A DNA stretch of 64,000 nucleotides, taken from an uncultured Rhodanobacteraceae bacterium. Lineage in GTDB: Bacteria > Pseudomonadota > Gammaproteobacteria > Xanthomonadales > SZUA-5. A model generated the notes under the pieces. It saw nothing but the letters and a program-made list of their open reading frames with translations, was not told the origin of the DNA and did not search any database. The stretch lies in the NCBI GenBank assembly GCA_937928755.1, contig CALEZI010000101.1, forward strand, positions 30,831 through 94,830, written 5' to 3'. A program made the position numbers and the translations under genes. Positions 24,850 through 33,314 of the stretch are shown here, one piece after another (position 1 is the stretch's first letter; each line of letters begins with the position of its first letter).

Positions 24850-25216
24850 CAGCGAGCTTCCGCCAATCCCGGCCAAGCGCTACTTCACCATCGGTGAGGT
24901 CAGCGAATTGTGTGGTGTCAAGCCGCACGTGCTGCGCTATTGGGAGCAGGAGTTCCCCAGCCTGAAGCCGGTCAAGCGCCGTGGCAATCGTCGCTATTAC
25001 CAGCGCCACGATGTGCTGATGATCCGCCAGATCCGCAGTCTGCTTTACGAACAGGGCTTTACCATCGGCGGCGCGCGGCAGCGGCTGGATGGCGAAGCCA
25101 ACGGCAAGGCCGACAAGCTGGACAAGTCGGACCGGCCTGAAGGCAAGATTCCGGCTGAACTCGTGCGCCAGATGCGCCTCGACCTCGAGGCGGTGCTGGA
25201 AATCCTGCGCGTCTGA
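24830..25216 (+). CDS. MerR family transcriptional regulator
   Basis: 128 residues. The N-terminal winged helix-turn-helix (about 16-85) reads YFTIGEVSELCGVKPHVLRY and then RRYYQRHDVLMIRQI. The C-terminal part is short and has no metal-binding cysteines, so it is an effector-less MerR-like protein. This gene regularly follows ihfA in gammaproteobacteria; its target is unknown. The 20-bp overlap with ihfA suggests coupled translation. Confidence 0.9.
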   Translation: MLDPGSNSELPPIPAKRYFTIGEVSELCGVKPHVLRYWEQEFPSLKPVKRRGNRRYYQRHDVLMIRQIRSLLYEQGFTIGGARQRLDGEANGKADKLDKSDRPEGKIPAELVRQMRLDLEAVLEILRV

Positions 25217-25230
25217 AGCTGCGAGTGACG

Positions 25231-25309
25231 TGTGGGAGCGACCTTGTGTCGCGAACTTTGCTTTGCCGTGTCCCGGCACAAGAGCTCGCGACACAAGGTC
25301 GCTCCCACA
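25231..25309. repeat. Family C variant palindrome (TGTGGGAGCGACCTTGTGTCGCGA)
   Basis: Perfect 24-nt arms at 25231-25254 and 25286-25309, sharing the outer TGTGGGAGCG with family C but with an inner ACCTTGTGTCGCGA. It lies between the merR-type gene and tRNA-Pro. A spacer of 31 bases separates the arms. Confidence 0.85.
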
Positions 25310-25365
25310 GGTCTGTCGGTCCTACCCAGCAAGCTTGTAATCCTGTAGCCTCCGCCTCCTTCGGT

Positions 25366-25442
25366 CGGGGCGTAGCGCAGCCTGGTAGCGCACTACAATG
25401 GGGTTGTAGGGGTCGAGAGTTCGAATCTCTCCGCCCCGACCA
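25366..25442 (+). tRNA. tRNA-Pro (anticodon GGG)
   Basis: A 77-nt cloverleaf: acceptor CGGGGCG/CGCCCCG, D-arm GCGCAGCCTGGTAGCGC, anticodon stem CTACA/TGTAG around ATGGGGT (anticodon GGG), T-arm GAGAGTTCGAATCTCTC, encoded ACCA. It reads proline codons CCC and CCU. The C1-G72 pair is typical of bacterial tRNA-Pro. The gene commonly follows ihfA-merR in this lineage. Confidence 0.97.
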
Positions 25443-25520
25443 ATTTGAGGATTTACGCGAACGGCGACCGGTAACCCCGTGTCGCCGTTTGTGTTTCTGG
25501 ATCAGGAAGGGAGCGCCATC

Positions 25521-26471
25521 ATGGAACGTCGCCAGCTTTATCCCGAAATCGAACCCTACGAAACCGGCCGCCTGCCGGTCGGCGACGGCCACGAGTTGTA
25601 CTTCGAACAATGCGGAAACCCGGACGGCAAGCCGGTCGTGTTCCTGCACGGTGGGCCAGGCGCAGGCTGCAACGCCAAGGCGCGCCGCTTTTTCAATCCG
25701 GAAAAATACCGGATCGTGTTGTTCGACCAGCGCGGCTGCGGGCGATCGACGCCACACGCAAGCCTGGTGGCCAACACGACCTGGCATCTGGTGGCTGACA
25801 TCGAGCGTCTGCGCAAACACCTCTCGATCGATCGCTGGCAGGTATTCGGCGGTTCCTGGGGATCGACGCTGGCGCTGGCCTATGCGCAGACCCATCCGCA
25901 GCAAGTCACGCAACTGGTTTTGCGCGGCATCTTCATGTTGCGACGCTGGGAACTCGAGTGGTTCTATCAGTCCGGTGCCGACGCCATCTTCCCGGACGCC
26001 TGGGACGACTATCTTGCGGCCATTCCGGAGGTCGAGCGCGGCGACCTCATCAGCGCCTACCACCGTCGGCTGACCTCGCCCGACCCGAACGTGCAATTGG
26101 AGGCAGCAAAGGCCTGGTCGATCTGGGAGGCGCGCACCAGTTTTCTGTATCAGGATCCGGCGCACGTCGACGCCTCGGCCGCAGACCTGTTCGCGTTGGC
26201 GTTCGCGCGAATCGAGTGTCATTACTTCGTCAATGGCGGCTTTTTCGATCGCGACGACCAGTTGCTGGCCAACGCCTACCGCCTGAAGGGGATCCCCGCG
26301 GTCATCGTGCAGGGACGCTATGACGTCGTTTGCCCGATGCGCTCGGCCTGGGATCTGCACCAGGCCTGGCCGGAGGCCGATCTGCGCATCGTTGCCGACG
26401 CCGGGCATTCGGCGCTGGAAGCTGGCAACACACATGAACTGATCATGGCGACCGATCGATTCGCCGGTTGA
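25521..26471 (+). CDS. pip: Prolyl aminopeptidase (proline iminopeptidase)
   Basis: 316 residues, alpha/beta hydrolase that removes N-terminal proline from peptides in the cytoplasm. HGGPG oxyanion motif at 43-47, nucleophile Ser112 in GGSWGS, acid in QGRYDVVCP and His in ADAGHSA complete the triad. The N-terminus LYPEIEPYETGRLPVGDGHE is typical of the S33 family. Start ATG 25521 follows AGGAAGGGA; an upstream in-frame start is less supported. No operon partner. Confidence 0.93.
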   Translation: MERRQLYPEIEPYETGRLPVGDGHELYFEQCGNPDGKPVVFLHGGPGAGCNAKARRFFNPEKYRIVLFDQRGCGRSTPHASLVANTTWHLVADIERLRKHLSIDRWQVFGGSWGSTLALAYAQTHPQQVTQLVLRGIFMLRRWELEWFYQSGADAIFPDAWDDYLAAIPEVERGDLISAYHRRLTSPDPNVQLEAAKAWSIWEARTSFLYQDPAHVDASAADLFALAFARIECHYFVNGGFFDRDDQLLANAYRLKGIPAVIVQGRYDVVCPMRSAWDLHQAWPEADLRIVADAGHSALEAGNTHELIMATDRFAG

Positions 26472-26621
26472 GGTCACGCCTCGGCCGGACGCGCACGGCG
26501 TTGCGTTGAACCTGGGTTGAAATGCGACACTCCCGGACGCAAGTCCTGATCAAGCCGGCAGATTTGCGTGCTCGTTCGGCTTGCTTGTGCCGCAAGTGGG
26601 TCACCCAGACTGGAGCTGTCG

Positions 26622-27983
26622 ATGGTCGATTCGCCACCCGCCACGCCGTTGTCGCAGTTCCGCAAGCTGTTCGACCGCATGCCGGATATTGCCGTTCGTG
26701 GCTGTCGCGTGGATGGCACGCTGACGTACTGGAACGGCGCGGCGGAGCGGCTCTATGGCTACCGCTCCGACGAGGCTCTGGGGCAATCCCAGTTTGTACT
26801 GTTGCTCGGTCCCGAAGCGACTGACGAGGCTGCGGGCGAACTGCGTCGAGCCTGCGCACAGCGAATGCCGTTGCCGCTGACCGAGCAAACATGGCGCGCC
26901 AAGGATGGTCGAATGGTGGTCGTGCTCACGACGCAGATGGTGTTCGATGAGCCCGAGCATGCGCTCGAGATGTACTCGATGGATGTCGATATCAGCTCGC
27001 GCGCTCGCGACGAAGCGCAATTGAGCCTTGCGGAAATGGTCTTCGAGCAGAGTCGCGAGGGCATCCTCATTGCCGATCGCGATCGCAATATCGTCAAGGT
27101 CAATCCGGCATTCACGACGATTACCGGGTACACCGAAGCCGAGGTGATTGGCCGCAATCCCCGTTTGCTGTCGTCCGGACAACACGATGCCGATTTCTAT
27201 CGCGACATGTGGTCGGAAATCGAAACCAGGGGTTCGTGGTTTGGTGAGGTCTGGAACCGGCGCAAGGATGGCACGGTGTATGCCGAGGCGCTGTCGATTG
27301 CGCGGGTCAATGCGGCCGACGGTCGGGTACAGCATTACATCAGCATCATCCGCGACATCACCGAGCGCAAGCGCGTCGAAGAGCAGATTCAGCGATTGGC
27401 GCATCATGACTCGCTGACCGGCCTGCCCAATCGCGCGTTGCTTGCCGATCGGGCCAGACAGGCCCTGAGCCTCGCGCGTCGCGGCGCGAGTCCCTTGACG
27501 CTGATGTTTCTGGATCTCGACCGCTTCAAGGAGATCAACGACTCGCTGGGACATCGCGTTGGCGACTTGTTGCTGATCGAGGTGGCGCGGCGTCTGCTGT
27601 CGGCGGTACGCGAACAGGACACGGTTTCGCGCCAGGGCGGCGATGAGTTCGTGCTGGCTTTGCCGGGTACCGATGCCGATGGCGCTGCGCATGTGGCGGA
27701 AAAGGCGCGCGATCTGATCGCCGAGCCGATGACCATCGAGGGTCATGTGATCAGGGTCACCACGTCGATCGGAATTGCCGTGTTCCCGAACGATGCGGAC
27801 GAGTTCGAGACTTTATCTCGTGCCGCCGACGTTGCCATGTATCGCGCCAAGCGCGAGGGCCGCAATACCTGGCGTTTTCACGTGTCGATGCTGGACGACG
27901 CGCCACCTGTAGCGACAGAAGTCGGCGACCGGCAGGCCGGGCCGGCGACCGACATCGGCTCGCCGTTGTGCAACAGAGGGTGA
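26622..27983 (+). CDS. PAS-PAS-GGDEF diguanylate cyclase
   Basis: 453 residues from ATG 26622, preceded by GGAG at a good distance. Two PAS domains (about 10-130 and 145-265; the second has NPAFTTITGYTEAEVIGRNP) are followed by a GGDEF domain (about 275-435). The active-site GGDEF is intact (about 339-343) and an RxxD inhibitory site (REQD) precedes it by five residues, so the enzyme should make cyclic di-GMP and be feedback inhibited. No EAL domain, signal peptide or membrane segment was seen, so it is cytoplasmic. The last 20 residues are low complexity. Regulation of motility or biofilm is the family expectation. Confidence 0.92.
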   Translation: MVDSPPATPLSQFRKLFDRMPDIAVRGCRVDGTLTYWNGAAERLYGYRSDEALGQSQFVLLLGPEATDEAAGELRRACAQRMPLPLTEQTWRAKDGRMVVVLTTQMVFDEPEHALEMYSMDVDISSRARDEAQLSLAEMVFEQSREGILIADRDRNIVKVNPAFTTITGYTEAEVIGRNPRLLSSGQHDADFYRDMWSEIETRGSWFGEVWNRRKDGTVYAEALSIARVNAADGRVQHYISIIRDITERKRVEEQIQRLAHHDSLTGLPNRALLADRARQALSLARRGASPLTLMFLDLDRFKEINDSLGHRVGDLLLIEVARRLLSAVREQDTVSRQGGDEFVLALPGTDADGAAHVAEKARDLIAEPMTIEGHVIRVTTSIGIAVFPNDADEFETLSRAADVAMYRAKREGRNTWRFHVSMLDDAPPVATEVGDRQAGPATDIGSPLCNRG

Positions 27984-28129
27984 TTCCTGCACGTTTGCAA
28001 GCTCTCAGTCATACAAGTTTCGCGAATCTTTCCCGACTTCGTGGCATCCTAGGAAGTGCGCTGGCCACCGGATGATGGCCGCGGCTGGCGCCTCCGCTTC
28101 AAGTGCACTCCCCAGCGGATGACCTTCGC

Positions 28130-28163
28130 AACCGCGACGGTGGCGACGCCGTCGCGGTTTTTT
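28130..28163 (+). terminator. Strong intrinsic terminator
   Basis: Stem AACCGCGACGG (28130-28140), loop TGGCGACG, CCGTCGCGGTT (28149-28159), then TTTTTTG. It lies 147 bases after the cyclase stop; the segment between could be its 3' UTR or a separate small RNA. Confidence 0.85.
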
Positions 28164-28230
28164 GTGTCGTTTTTTCCCTTGCGTTAGTCGAATAACCCTC
28201 CCTGCGGATCGGCGAGATCTGCCGCGCCGG

Positions 28231-28752
28231 TCAGGACGCGGTGGTCTCGCTGCGCTTCGGACTGACCCACATGGTGATCTCGGCGCTGAAAACCGCTTCG
28301 CCGTTACGGTCCTTGACCACCACACGAGCCACGCGCTCGGCGCCACTGTCGATGGCGCCGATCGGATCGAGGATCGCTTCGCCGCGCATCGGCCCGACTG
28401 CCTTCTTCAGGTATTTCACCGTCATTCCCTTCGGAATCCAGCGCAACGAGCGCGTCATGGCGGCGTCGGTTGCGAGGCCGCCGATGAACTCGGCGAGATT
28501 GCACAGCGCAATCGCGTGTACCGTGCCGATGTGGTTCTGGATGCGCCGACGGTGCTGAATGCTGGCGACGCAGCGACCCGGCTCCAGCGTCTCCAGCAGC
28601 GGCGAAATGCTGCTGAAATAGGGCGCCTGGTGGCAGATCAGGCGCGAACACAACCAGCGGCCGAAGCCGCCGTTGCCGAGCTTGCGGAACGCCTTCAGTG
28701 CCTGACTGCCGGCACCGGGTTGCTCGCTGGAGATGGGCGTCGAATCACTCAT
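28231..28752 (-). CDS. DUF4442 hotdog-fold thioesterase-like protein
   Basis: 173 residues from ATG 28752. Hotdog-family features: ISPLLETLEPGRCVASIQHR, the helix segment GTVHAIALCNLAEFIGGLAT and WIPKGMTVKYLKKAVGPM. Members of DUF4442 are probable acyl-CoA thioesterases. It follows fadE in the same direction by 8 bp, which suggests release or salvage of acyl chains during beta-oxidation; the substrate is not known. Confidence 0.85.
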   Translation of the reverse strand: MSDSTPISSEQPGAGSQALKAFRKLGNGGFGRWLCSRLICHQAPYFSSISPLLETLEPGRCVASIQHRRRIQNHIGTVHAIALCNLAEFIGGLATDAAMTRSLRWIPKGMTVKYLKKAVGPMRGEAILDPIGAIDSGAERVARVVVKDRNGEAVFSAEITMWVSPKRSETTAS

Positions 28753-28760
28753 GGGCGTGT

Positions 28761-31235
28761 TCAGGCTGCGCTGCGCAGGGCCGGGCGGCCGCCATCGGCG
28801 CGGCGTCCGGCAACCAGATCGGCGGTGTCGAAGTCGTCCACGGCGATGATCTCGGCGATCGCCGCCCGCGTTCGCAGCAACAGAGTGCGCTCGTCCTCGG
28901 TGATCACGCCGTACTGCACGGCCTCGACCAATTGCGCGTTCGCCTCTGGCGCGGTCAGCGTGCCGGCCTTGGCCGCCTTGGCGACTTTGCGTTCGACCGG
29001 TTCGGCCTCGATGATCGATGCCAGCGCGGCGTTCATCTGGCCAACGCTGTTGTTGGCGCTCGGAGTCAGGTAACAGAACTCGCCGAGACGGTCGCGGGCC
29101 TCGTTCGGGTACATCAGCAGGGTGGCGACGCGCCGGCCGAGACGATCGCCGGGAGCGGCCTCCAGTCGACCGATCGGGAATACCAAAGCGCGCAACACCC
29201 AGGCGACGGGTCGGATCGGGAAGTTGCGCAGCACGCCGTCGAGGGCGCCCTGGATGCGATAGGCGCATTCATGGAAGGCCCACGCCAGCAGCGGTCGATC
29301 GAGCTCCGGCCGGCCCTGATCTTCGAAGCGCTTGAGCATCGCCGAGGCGATGTAGAGATAACTCAGCACGTCGCCAAGGCGCGCCGACAGACGTTCCTTC
29401 TGCTTCAGCTTGCCGCCAAGCATCAGCATCGAGGTGTCGGCGACCAGCGCCAGCGCCGCGCTGTAGCGCGACAGCTTGCGATAGTAGCGCTGCAGATAAC
29501 GATCGCCCGGGGCGCTGCCGATGCGGCTGTGGGTCAACCCATGGATGAAGGCGCGGCAGGCGTTGGAGACGGCAAATCCGACATGCTGGAACAGCGTGCG
29601 GTCGAACTCGCCGATGCGGCGCTCCGGGTCGGCAATGGCGGCGGCCTGCATCAACTTGAGCACGTAGGGGTGGCAGCGCACGGCGCCCTGGCCGAAGATG
29701 ATCATGTTGCGCGTCAGGATGTTGGCGCCTTCCACGGTGATGCTGATCGGCGCGCCCTGCCACTGCCGGCCAAGATAGTTTTTCGGCCCGAGGATGATGG
29801 TCTTGCCGCCATGGATGTCCATCGCGTCCTGGATGATCGCGCGGCCCAGTTCGGTCGCATGGTACTTGGCGATGGCGGAGGTGACCGCCGGCTTTTCGCC
29901 CTGGTCGACCGCGGCGGCGGTCATGCGCGACACCGCGCTGACCGCGTAGGTCAGGCCACCGATGCGCGCCAGCGCTTCTTCGATGCCCTCGAAGCGTCCG
30001 ATCGACATGCCAAACTGCTTGCGGATACGCGCATAGGCGCCGGTCGCCAACGCGGCCATGCGCACGCTGCCGGTGGAGCCGGACGGCAGCGAGATCGCAC
30101 GACCCACCGACAGGCATTCGACCAGCATGCGCCAGCCCTGGCCGGCGTAAGTCGGCCCGCCGATCAGGCAATCCAGCGGCACGAACATGTCCTTGCCGCT
30201 CACCGGGCCGTTCTGGAACGGGATGTTCAGCGGCAGGTGACGGCGGCCGATCTCCAGGCCGGGCGTCGAGCGCGGGACCAGCGCCAGGCTGATGCCGATG
30301 TCTTCCTTGTCGCCGAGCAGGCGCTCCGGATCGAGCAGGCGGAAGGCCAGGCCGATGACCGTGGCTACTGGCGCCAGGGTGATGTAGCGCTTCTCGAAGG
30401 TCAGGCGCAGGCCGAGCACTTCCTTGCCGTCGACGATCTGCTTGCAGACCACGCCGAAGTCCGGGATCGAGGTGGCGTCGGAGCCGGCCCACGGATTGGT
30501 CAGGCCGAAGCAGGGGATCTCGCGACCGTCCGCCAGGCGCGGCAGATAGTGGTTCTTCTGCTCGTCGGTGCCGTAATGCAGCAACAGTTCGGCCGGGCCG
30601 AGCGAATTGGGTACCGCTACCGTGGAGCTGACGGTCGGGCTGATGCTGGAGAGCTTCTGCAGCACGACCGAGTGCGCGTGGGCGGAAAAACCGAGGCCAC
30701 CGTACTGCTTCGGAATGATCATGCCGAAGAAGCGGTTGCGCTTGAGAAAATCCCACACCTGCGGAGACAGATCATTGCGCTCGTGGGTGATCTCCCAATC
30801 GTTGATCAGTCCACAGACTTCTTCGACCGGGCCATCGAGGAAGGCTTTTTCCTCCCCGCTCAGTTGCGGGGCCGGCTGTGCCAGCAACTGATTCCAGCGT
30901 GGACGCCCGGAGAACAGCTCGCCCTCCCAACCGACGGTGCCGGCTTCCAGCGCGACGCGCTCGGTTTCCGACAACTGCGGCGCAATGCGCTGGTAGATGT
31001 CGAGCATCGGCCGACTCAGCAGTTGCACCCGCAACGGCCGGTGATTGAACACCACAGCCACGCCGCCGAACAGCGCCCAGGTCAGGCTCAGCGTGACCCA
31101 CGAGGCGCCGCTGTAGAGCGAGGCCAGCAGCAACACGGCGGCGCTGGCCACGGTCCAGGTCTTGAGGCCGGCGCGGATGAAACCACAGGTCAACCCGACG
31201 GCAATCAGTGCCAACAGGGGAATGAAACCGGACAT
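28761..31235 (-). CDS. fadE: Acyl-CoA dehydrogenase FadE
   Basis: 824 residues, the length of E. coli FadE (814). Two N-terminal hydrophobic segments (about 4-22 and 28-62) are followed by an acyl-CoA dehydrogenase core with FFGMIIPKQYGGLGFSAHAH, CFGLTNPWAGSDA (FAD/substrate region) and ISITVEGANILTRNMIIFGQ, then the long C-terminal DUF1974 extension. It catalyses the first oxidation step of fatty-acid beta-oxidation at the inner membrane. Likely cotranscribed with the DUF4442 gene. A family B repeat lies just upstream of its start. Confidence 0.95.
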   Translation of the reverse strand: MSGFIPLLALIAVGLTCGFIRAGLKTWTVASAAVLLLASLYSGASWVTLSLTWALFGGVAVVFNHRPLRVQLLSRPMLDIYQRIAPQLSETERVALEAGTVGWEGELFSGRPRWNQLLAQPAPQLSGEEKAFLDGPVEEVCGLINDWEITHERNDLSPQVWDFLKRNRFFGMIIPKQYGGLGFSAHAHSVVLQKLSSISPTVSSTVAVPNSLGPAELLLHYGTDEQKNHYLPRLADGREIPCFGLTNPWAGSDATSIPDFGVVCKQIVDGKEVLGLRLTFEKRYITLAPVATVIGLAFRLLDPERLLGDKEDIGISLALVPRSTPGLEIGRRHLPLNIPFQNGPVSGKDMFVPLDCLIGGPTYAGQGWRMLVECLSVGRAISLPSGSTGSVRMAALATGAYARIRKQFGMSIGRFEGIEEALARIGGLTYAVSAVSRMTAAAVDQGEKPAVTSAIAKYHATELGRAIIQDAMDIHGGKTIILGPKNYLGRQWQGAPISITVEGANILTRNMIIFGQGAVRCHPYVLKLMQAAAIADPERRIGEFDRTLFQHVGFAVSNACRAFIHGLTHSRIGSAPGDRYLQRYYRKLSRYSAALALVADTSMLMLGGKLKQKERLSARLGDVLSYLYIASAMLKRFEDQGRPELDRPLLAWAFHECAYRIQGALDGVLRNFPIRPVAWVLRALVFPIGRLEAAPGDRLGRRVATLLMYPNEARDRLGEFCYLTPSANNSVGQMNAALASIIEAEPVERKVAKAAKAGTLTAPEANAQLVEAVQYGVITEDERTLLLRTRAAIAEIIAVDDFDTADLVAGRRADGGRPALRSAA

Positions 31236-31310
31236 AAGAGTACTCCTTGAAGAATTCTCGACTCGGCCCGAAGGCGTACGTAAATGCAGAACCTGCCGCA
31301 GATCAAGTGG

Positions 31311-31392
31311 TCATTGCGAGGAGCGTAGCGACGCGGCAATCCAGACAGGCTTGTGAAGCTGGGCACTGGATTGCTTCGCTGCGCTCGCAATG
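31311..31392. repeat. Family B palindromic repeat, copy 2
   Basis: Left arm TCATTGCGAGGAGCGTAGCG...GGCAATCCAG and right arm CTGGATTGCTTCGCTGCGCTCGCAATGG; 82 bp. It is shorter than the other copies because the central spacer is reduced. It sits in the gap between fadE and the hydrolase gene, which both read leftward. Confidence 0.8.
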
Positions 31393-31410
31393 GCGGGTCG
31401 ACGGACTTGA

Positions 31411-32295
31411 TCACGGGCCCCTTGATTGCAAACTGGATTCAAAGCGCTGCAGAAATCGGGAGATTTCGCGGGTGAAAACGTCATTGCGGTCGCCGACCAC
31501 CATGTGCGTCGCGTCCTCGATGCGGATGTGTTCGGCGTGGGGTACCAGTTGCATGAACTCGGCGATGGTGTGTTCGGACACCACGTCGCTGCGGCCGCCG
31601 CTGAGCAGCAACACCGGAATCTGCACGCGGGCGGCGGCGGCTTGCAGGCGCGGGATGTAGCTCTCGGCCTCCGCGGCCACGCGCTGCAACAGGCGTGGAT
31701 CCCAGTGCCAGCGCCAGCGTCCGTCGCTGCTCTGGCGCAATTGGCTGCGCAAGCGCGCCGGATCCTTGCGTTCCCGATGCGGCAGATAGCGTGCAACCTC
31801 ATCGGCCGCATGTTCGAGGTTGTCGAAGCCCTCGGGGTGCTGCGCCATGAAGCTCAGAATTCGCCCCACGCCCTCGGTCTCCCAACGCGGAGTCACGTCG
31901 ACCAGAACCATCGCGCGAAACACGCTGGTCGCCTGTTCGCCTTCAATCAGCAAGCCGAGCAATCCGCCCATCGAGGCGCCGACCAGGATGGGCGTTTGTG
32001 GCAGGGAGCGGGCAATTGCGGCGAGGTCCTCCGCGAAATGTTCGAGGTGGTAATCGCCGTCCGCTGCCCATTGTGAATCGCCATGGCCTCGGCCATCGAT
32101 CGCCATGGCATGGCAGCCTTCGTGGGCCAGCTGAGTCGCAGTGCCACGCCAAGCGTGGCGGTTTTGCCCGAATCCGTGCGCAAACAGCACTGGCGGCGCG
32201 CTATTGCGACCATAATGTTCGATCGCCAGCGACAGATCGCCTCGACCGGGATGCATGCGCACCTGCGCGGTGGGAGCGGTATTCGACAACGACAT
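31411..32295 (-). CDS. Alpha/beta hydrolase, TetR-controlled
   Basis: 294 residues from ATG 32295, selected because GGAG lies nine bases upstream on the minus strand; ATG 32310 is an alternative. Oxyanion HGFGQNRHAW (40-49), nucleophile Ser108 in GASMGG, catalytic Asp in SGGRSDVVSE and His in EDATHMVV. Broad esterase/lipase-type family, cytoplasmic, substrate unknown. It is divergent from a TetR regulator with overlapping promoters and two operators between them, and it lies next to fadE, so a role with fatty-acid esters or thioesters is a guess. Confidence 0.85.
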   Translation of the reverse strand: MSLSNTAPTAQVRMHPGRGDLSLAIEHYGRNSAPPVLFAHGFGQNRHAWRGTATQLAHEGCHAMAIDGRGHGDSQWAADGDYHLEHFAEDLAAIARSLPQTPILVGASMGGLLGLLIEGEQATSVFRAMVLVDVTPRWETEGVGRILSFMAQHPEGFDNLEHAADEVARYLPHRERKDPARLRSQLRQSSDGRWRWHWDPRLLQRVAAEAESYIPRLQAAAARVQIPVLLLSGGRSDVVSEHTIAEFMQLVPHAEHIRIEDATHMVVGDRNDVFTREISRFLQRFESSLQSRGP

Positions 32296-32307
32296 GGCAA
32301 GGCACTC

Positions 32308-32359
32308 CATACGCTTGAGTATGTTGACGCAGGCCTGAGCTGTCAATACGCTTGCGTAT
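32308..32359. promoter_or_regulatory. Divergent overlapping promoters with two TetR-type operators
   Basis: Plus strand: TTGACG (32324-32329), 17 bp, TACGCT (32347-32352). Minus strand: TTGACA (32346-32341), 17 bp, CATACT (32323-32318). Operator 1 CATACGCTTGAGTATG (32308-32323) covers the minus -10; operator 2 ATACGCTTGCGTAT (32346-32359) is a perfect dyad covering the plus -10 and touching the minus -35. The two operators share 14 of 16 bases and are 38 bp apart. Confidence 0.75.
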
Positions 32360-32389
32360 GGATAACTTTCACATTTCTTCGACTTTCTC

Positions 32390-32995
32390 ATGACCAACGT
32401 AATGACCAGTGTCCCGCCGGTGCCGGAACGCACCGAAAAGCAACGCCTGTCGGCTCAGGACTGGGAACTTGCCGCGCTCGAACTGATGGCCGAGGAGGGC
32501 GTCGCCGCGGTTGCGGTGGAGTCGCTGGCGCGACGTCTCGGCGTTACCAAAGGCAGCTTCTACTGGCACTTCAGCCATCGCGACGCGTTGATCGAAGCGG
32601 CGCTCAGGCGCTGGGAAGACACCGACACGCACAATCTGCTGGCTCGGGTCGAATCGATCGAGAACCCTGGCAAGCGCCTGCGCGAGCTGTTCCGGCTCAC
32701 CAGTCGCGAAATGCGTTCGCACAAGATTTACGCGGCGCTGTTGAAGGCCGCGGATCATCCGGTGGTGGCGCCGGTGATGGATCGGGTGTCGCACGAACGC
32801 ATGGCCTACCTCGCGCGCGTGTTCCAGCAGGCAGGCATGGATCATGAGTCGGCAGAGCATCGGGCGCGGCTGGCTTACTCGGCCTATGTCGGGCTGCTGC
32901 AGTTGACGCTGCAACTGCGCTCATCGCGCCTGAGTTCGGAAGTTTTCGACGCTTATGTCGGACACATGATCGATACGCTGATCCCGGCAGAGTAA
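32390..32995 (+). CDS. TetR family transcriptional regulator
   Basis: 201 residues. N-terminal helix-turn-helix (about 18-70): ELMAEEGVAAVAVESLARRL then GVTKGSFYWHFSHRDALIEA, the standard TetR pattern. The C-terminal ligand domain (about 85-200) is divergent, as usual. It probably represses itself and the divergent hydrolase through the two operators between them. Start ATG 32390; ATG 32402 is possible and neither has a clear ribosome binding site. Confidence 0.9.
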   Translation: MTNVMTSVPPVPERTEKQRLSAQDWELAALELMAEEGVAAVAVESLARRLGVTKGSFYWHFSHRDALIEAALRRWEDTDTHNLLARVESIENPGKRLRELFRLTSREMRSHKIYAALLKAADHPVVAPVMDRVSHERMAYLARVFQQAGMDHESAEHRARLAYSAYVGLLQLTLQLRSSRLSSEVFDAYVGHMIDTLIPAE

Positions 32996-33230
32996 TGCGA
33001 TTGGAGCAGCGGTCGCGCCCGGCGAGCGCAGTGACGCCTGCATCCCGCAATCCGTTTGCAGCACGCGCCTGAGACGCTGCGGGTCGACGGCAACGGCAAG
33101 TTCTGGCCTCGTCCGGAGTTTCCCCGCTGACAGCGCCGGTGCGACCGTTGTCGTCGCCTCAGGGTTTGCGCTGGAGCAATGCCGTCCGTCTGCAATATGC
33201 AATCGTATGCAGCGTAGACGGCCTTGTTCA

Positions 33231-33259
33231 TTGAATTTCAACCCGCGGCCCGCTATGTT
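33231..33259 (+). promoter_or_regulatory. Putative sigma-70 promoter of pckG
   Basis: TTGAAT (33231-33236), 17-bp spacer, TATGTT (33254-33259), 56 bases before the pckG ATG. The remaining part of the 319-bp gap (32996-33230) shows no gene or clear structure. Confidence 0.5.
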
Positions 33260-33314
33260 CGCCGCCTCAGGGTCGAGTGTTTGACCATAAGTTATTGAAA
33301 TAAAAGGATTTGCC

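Noticed and set aside
22165..24876. 903-codon minus-strand open frame opposite pheT
   Set aside because: Shadow frame; pheT is supported by every domain on the plus strand.
25366..26471. Functional link between tRNA-Pro and prolyl aminopeptidase
   Set aside because: Adjacency is probably coincidence; the tRNA follows merR in this lineage irrespective of the next gene.
28698..31250. 850-codon plus-strand open frame opposite fadE
   Set aside because: Complementary shadow of fadE; no recognisable motif.
33041..33230. Riboswitch or leader upstream of pckG
   Set aside because: No conserved aptamer or terminator/antiterminator pair could be seen; only a plain promoter is supported.
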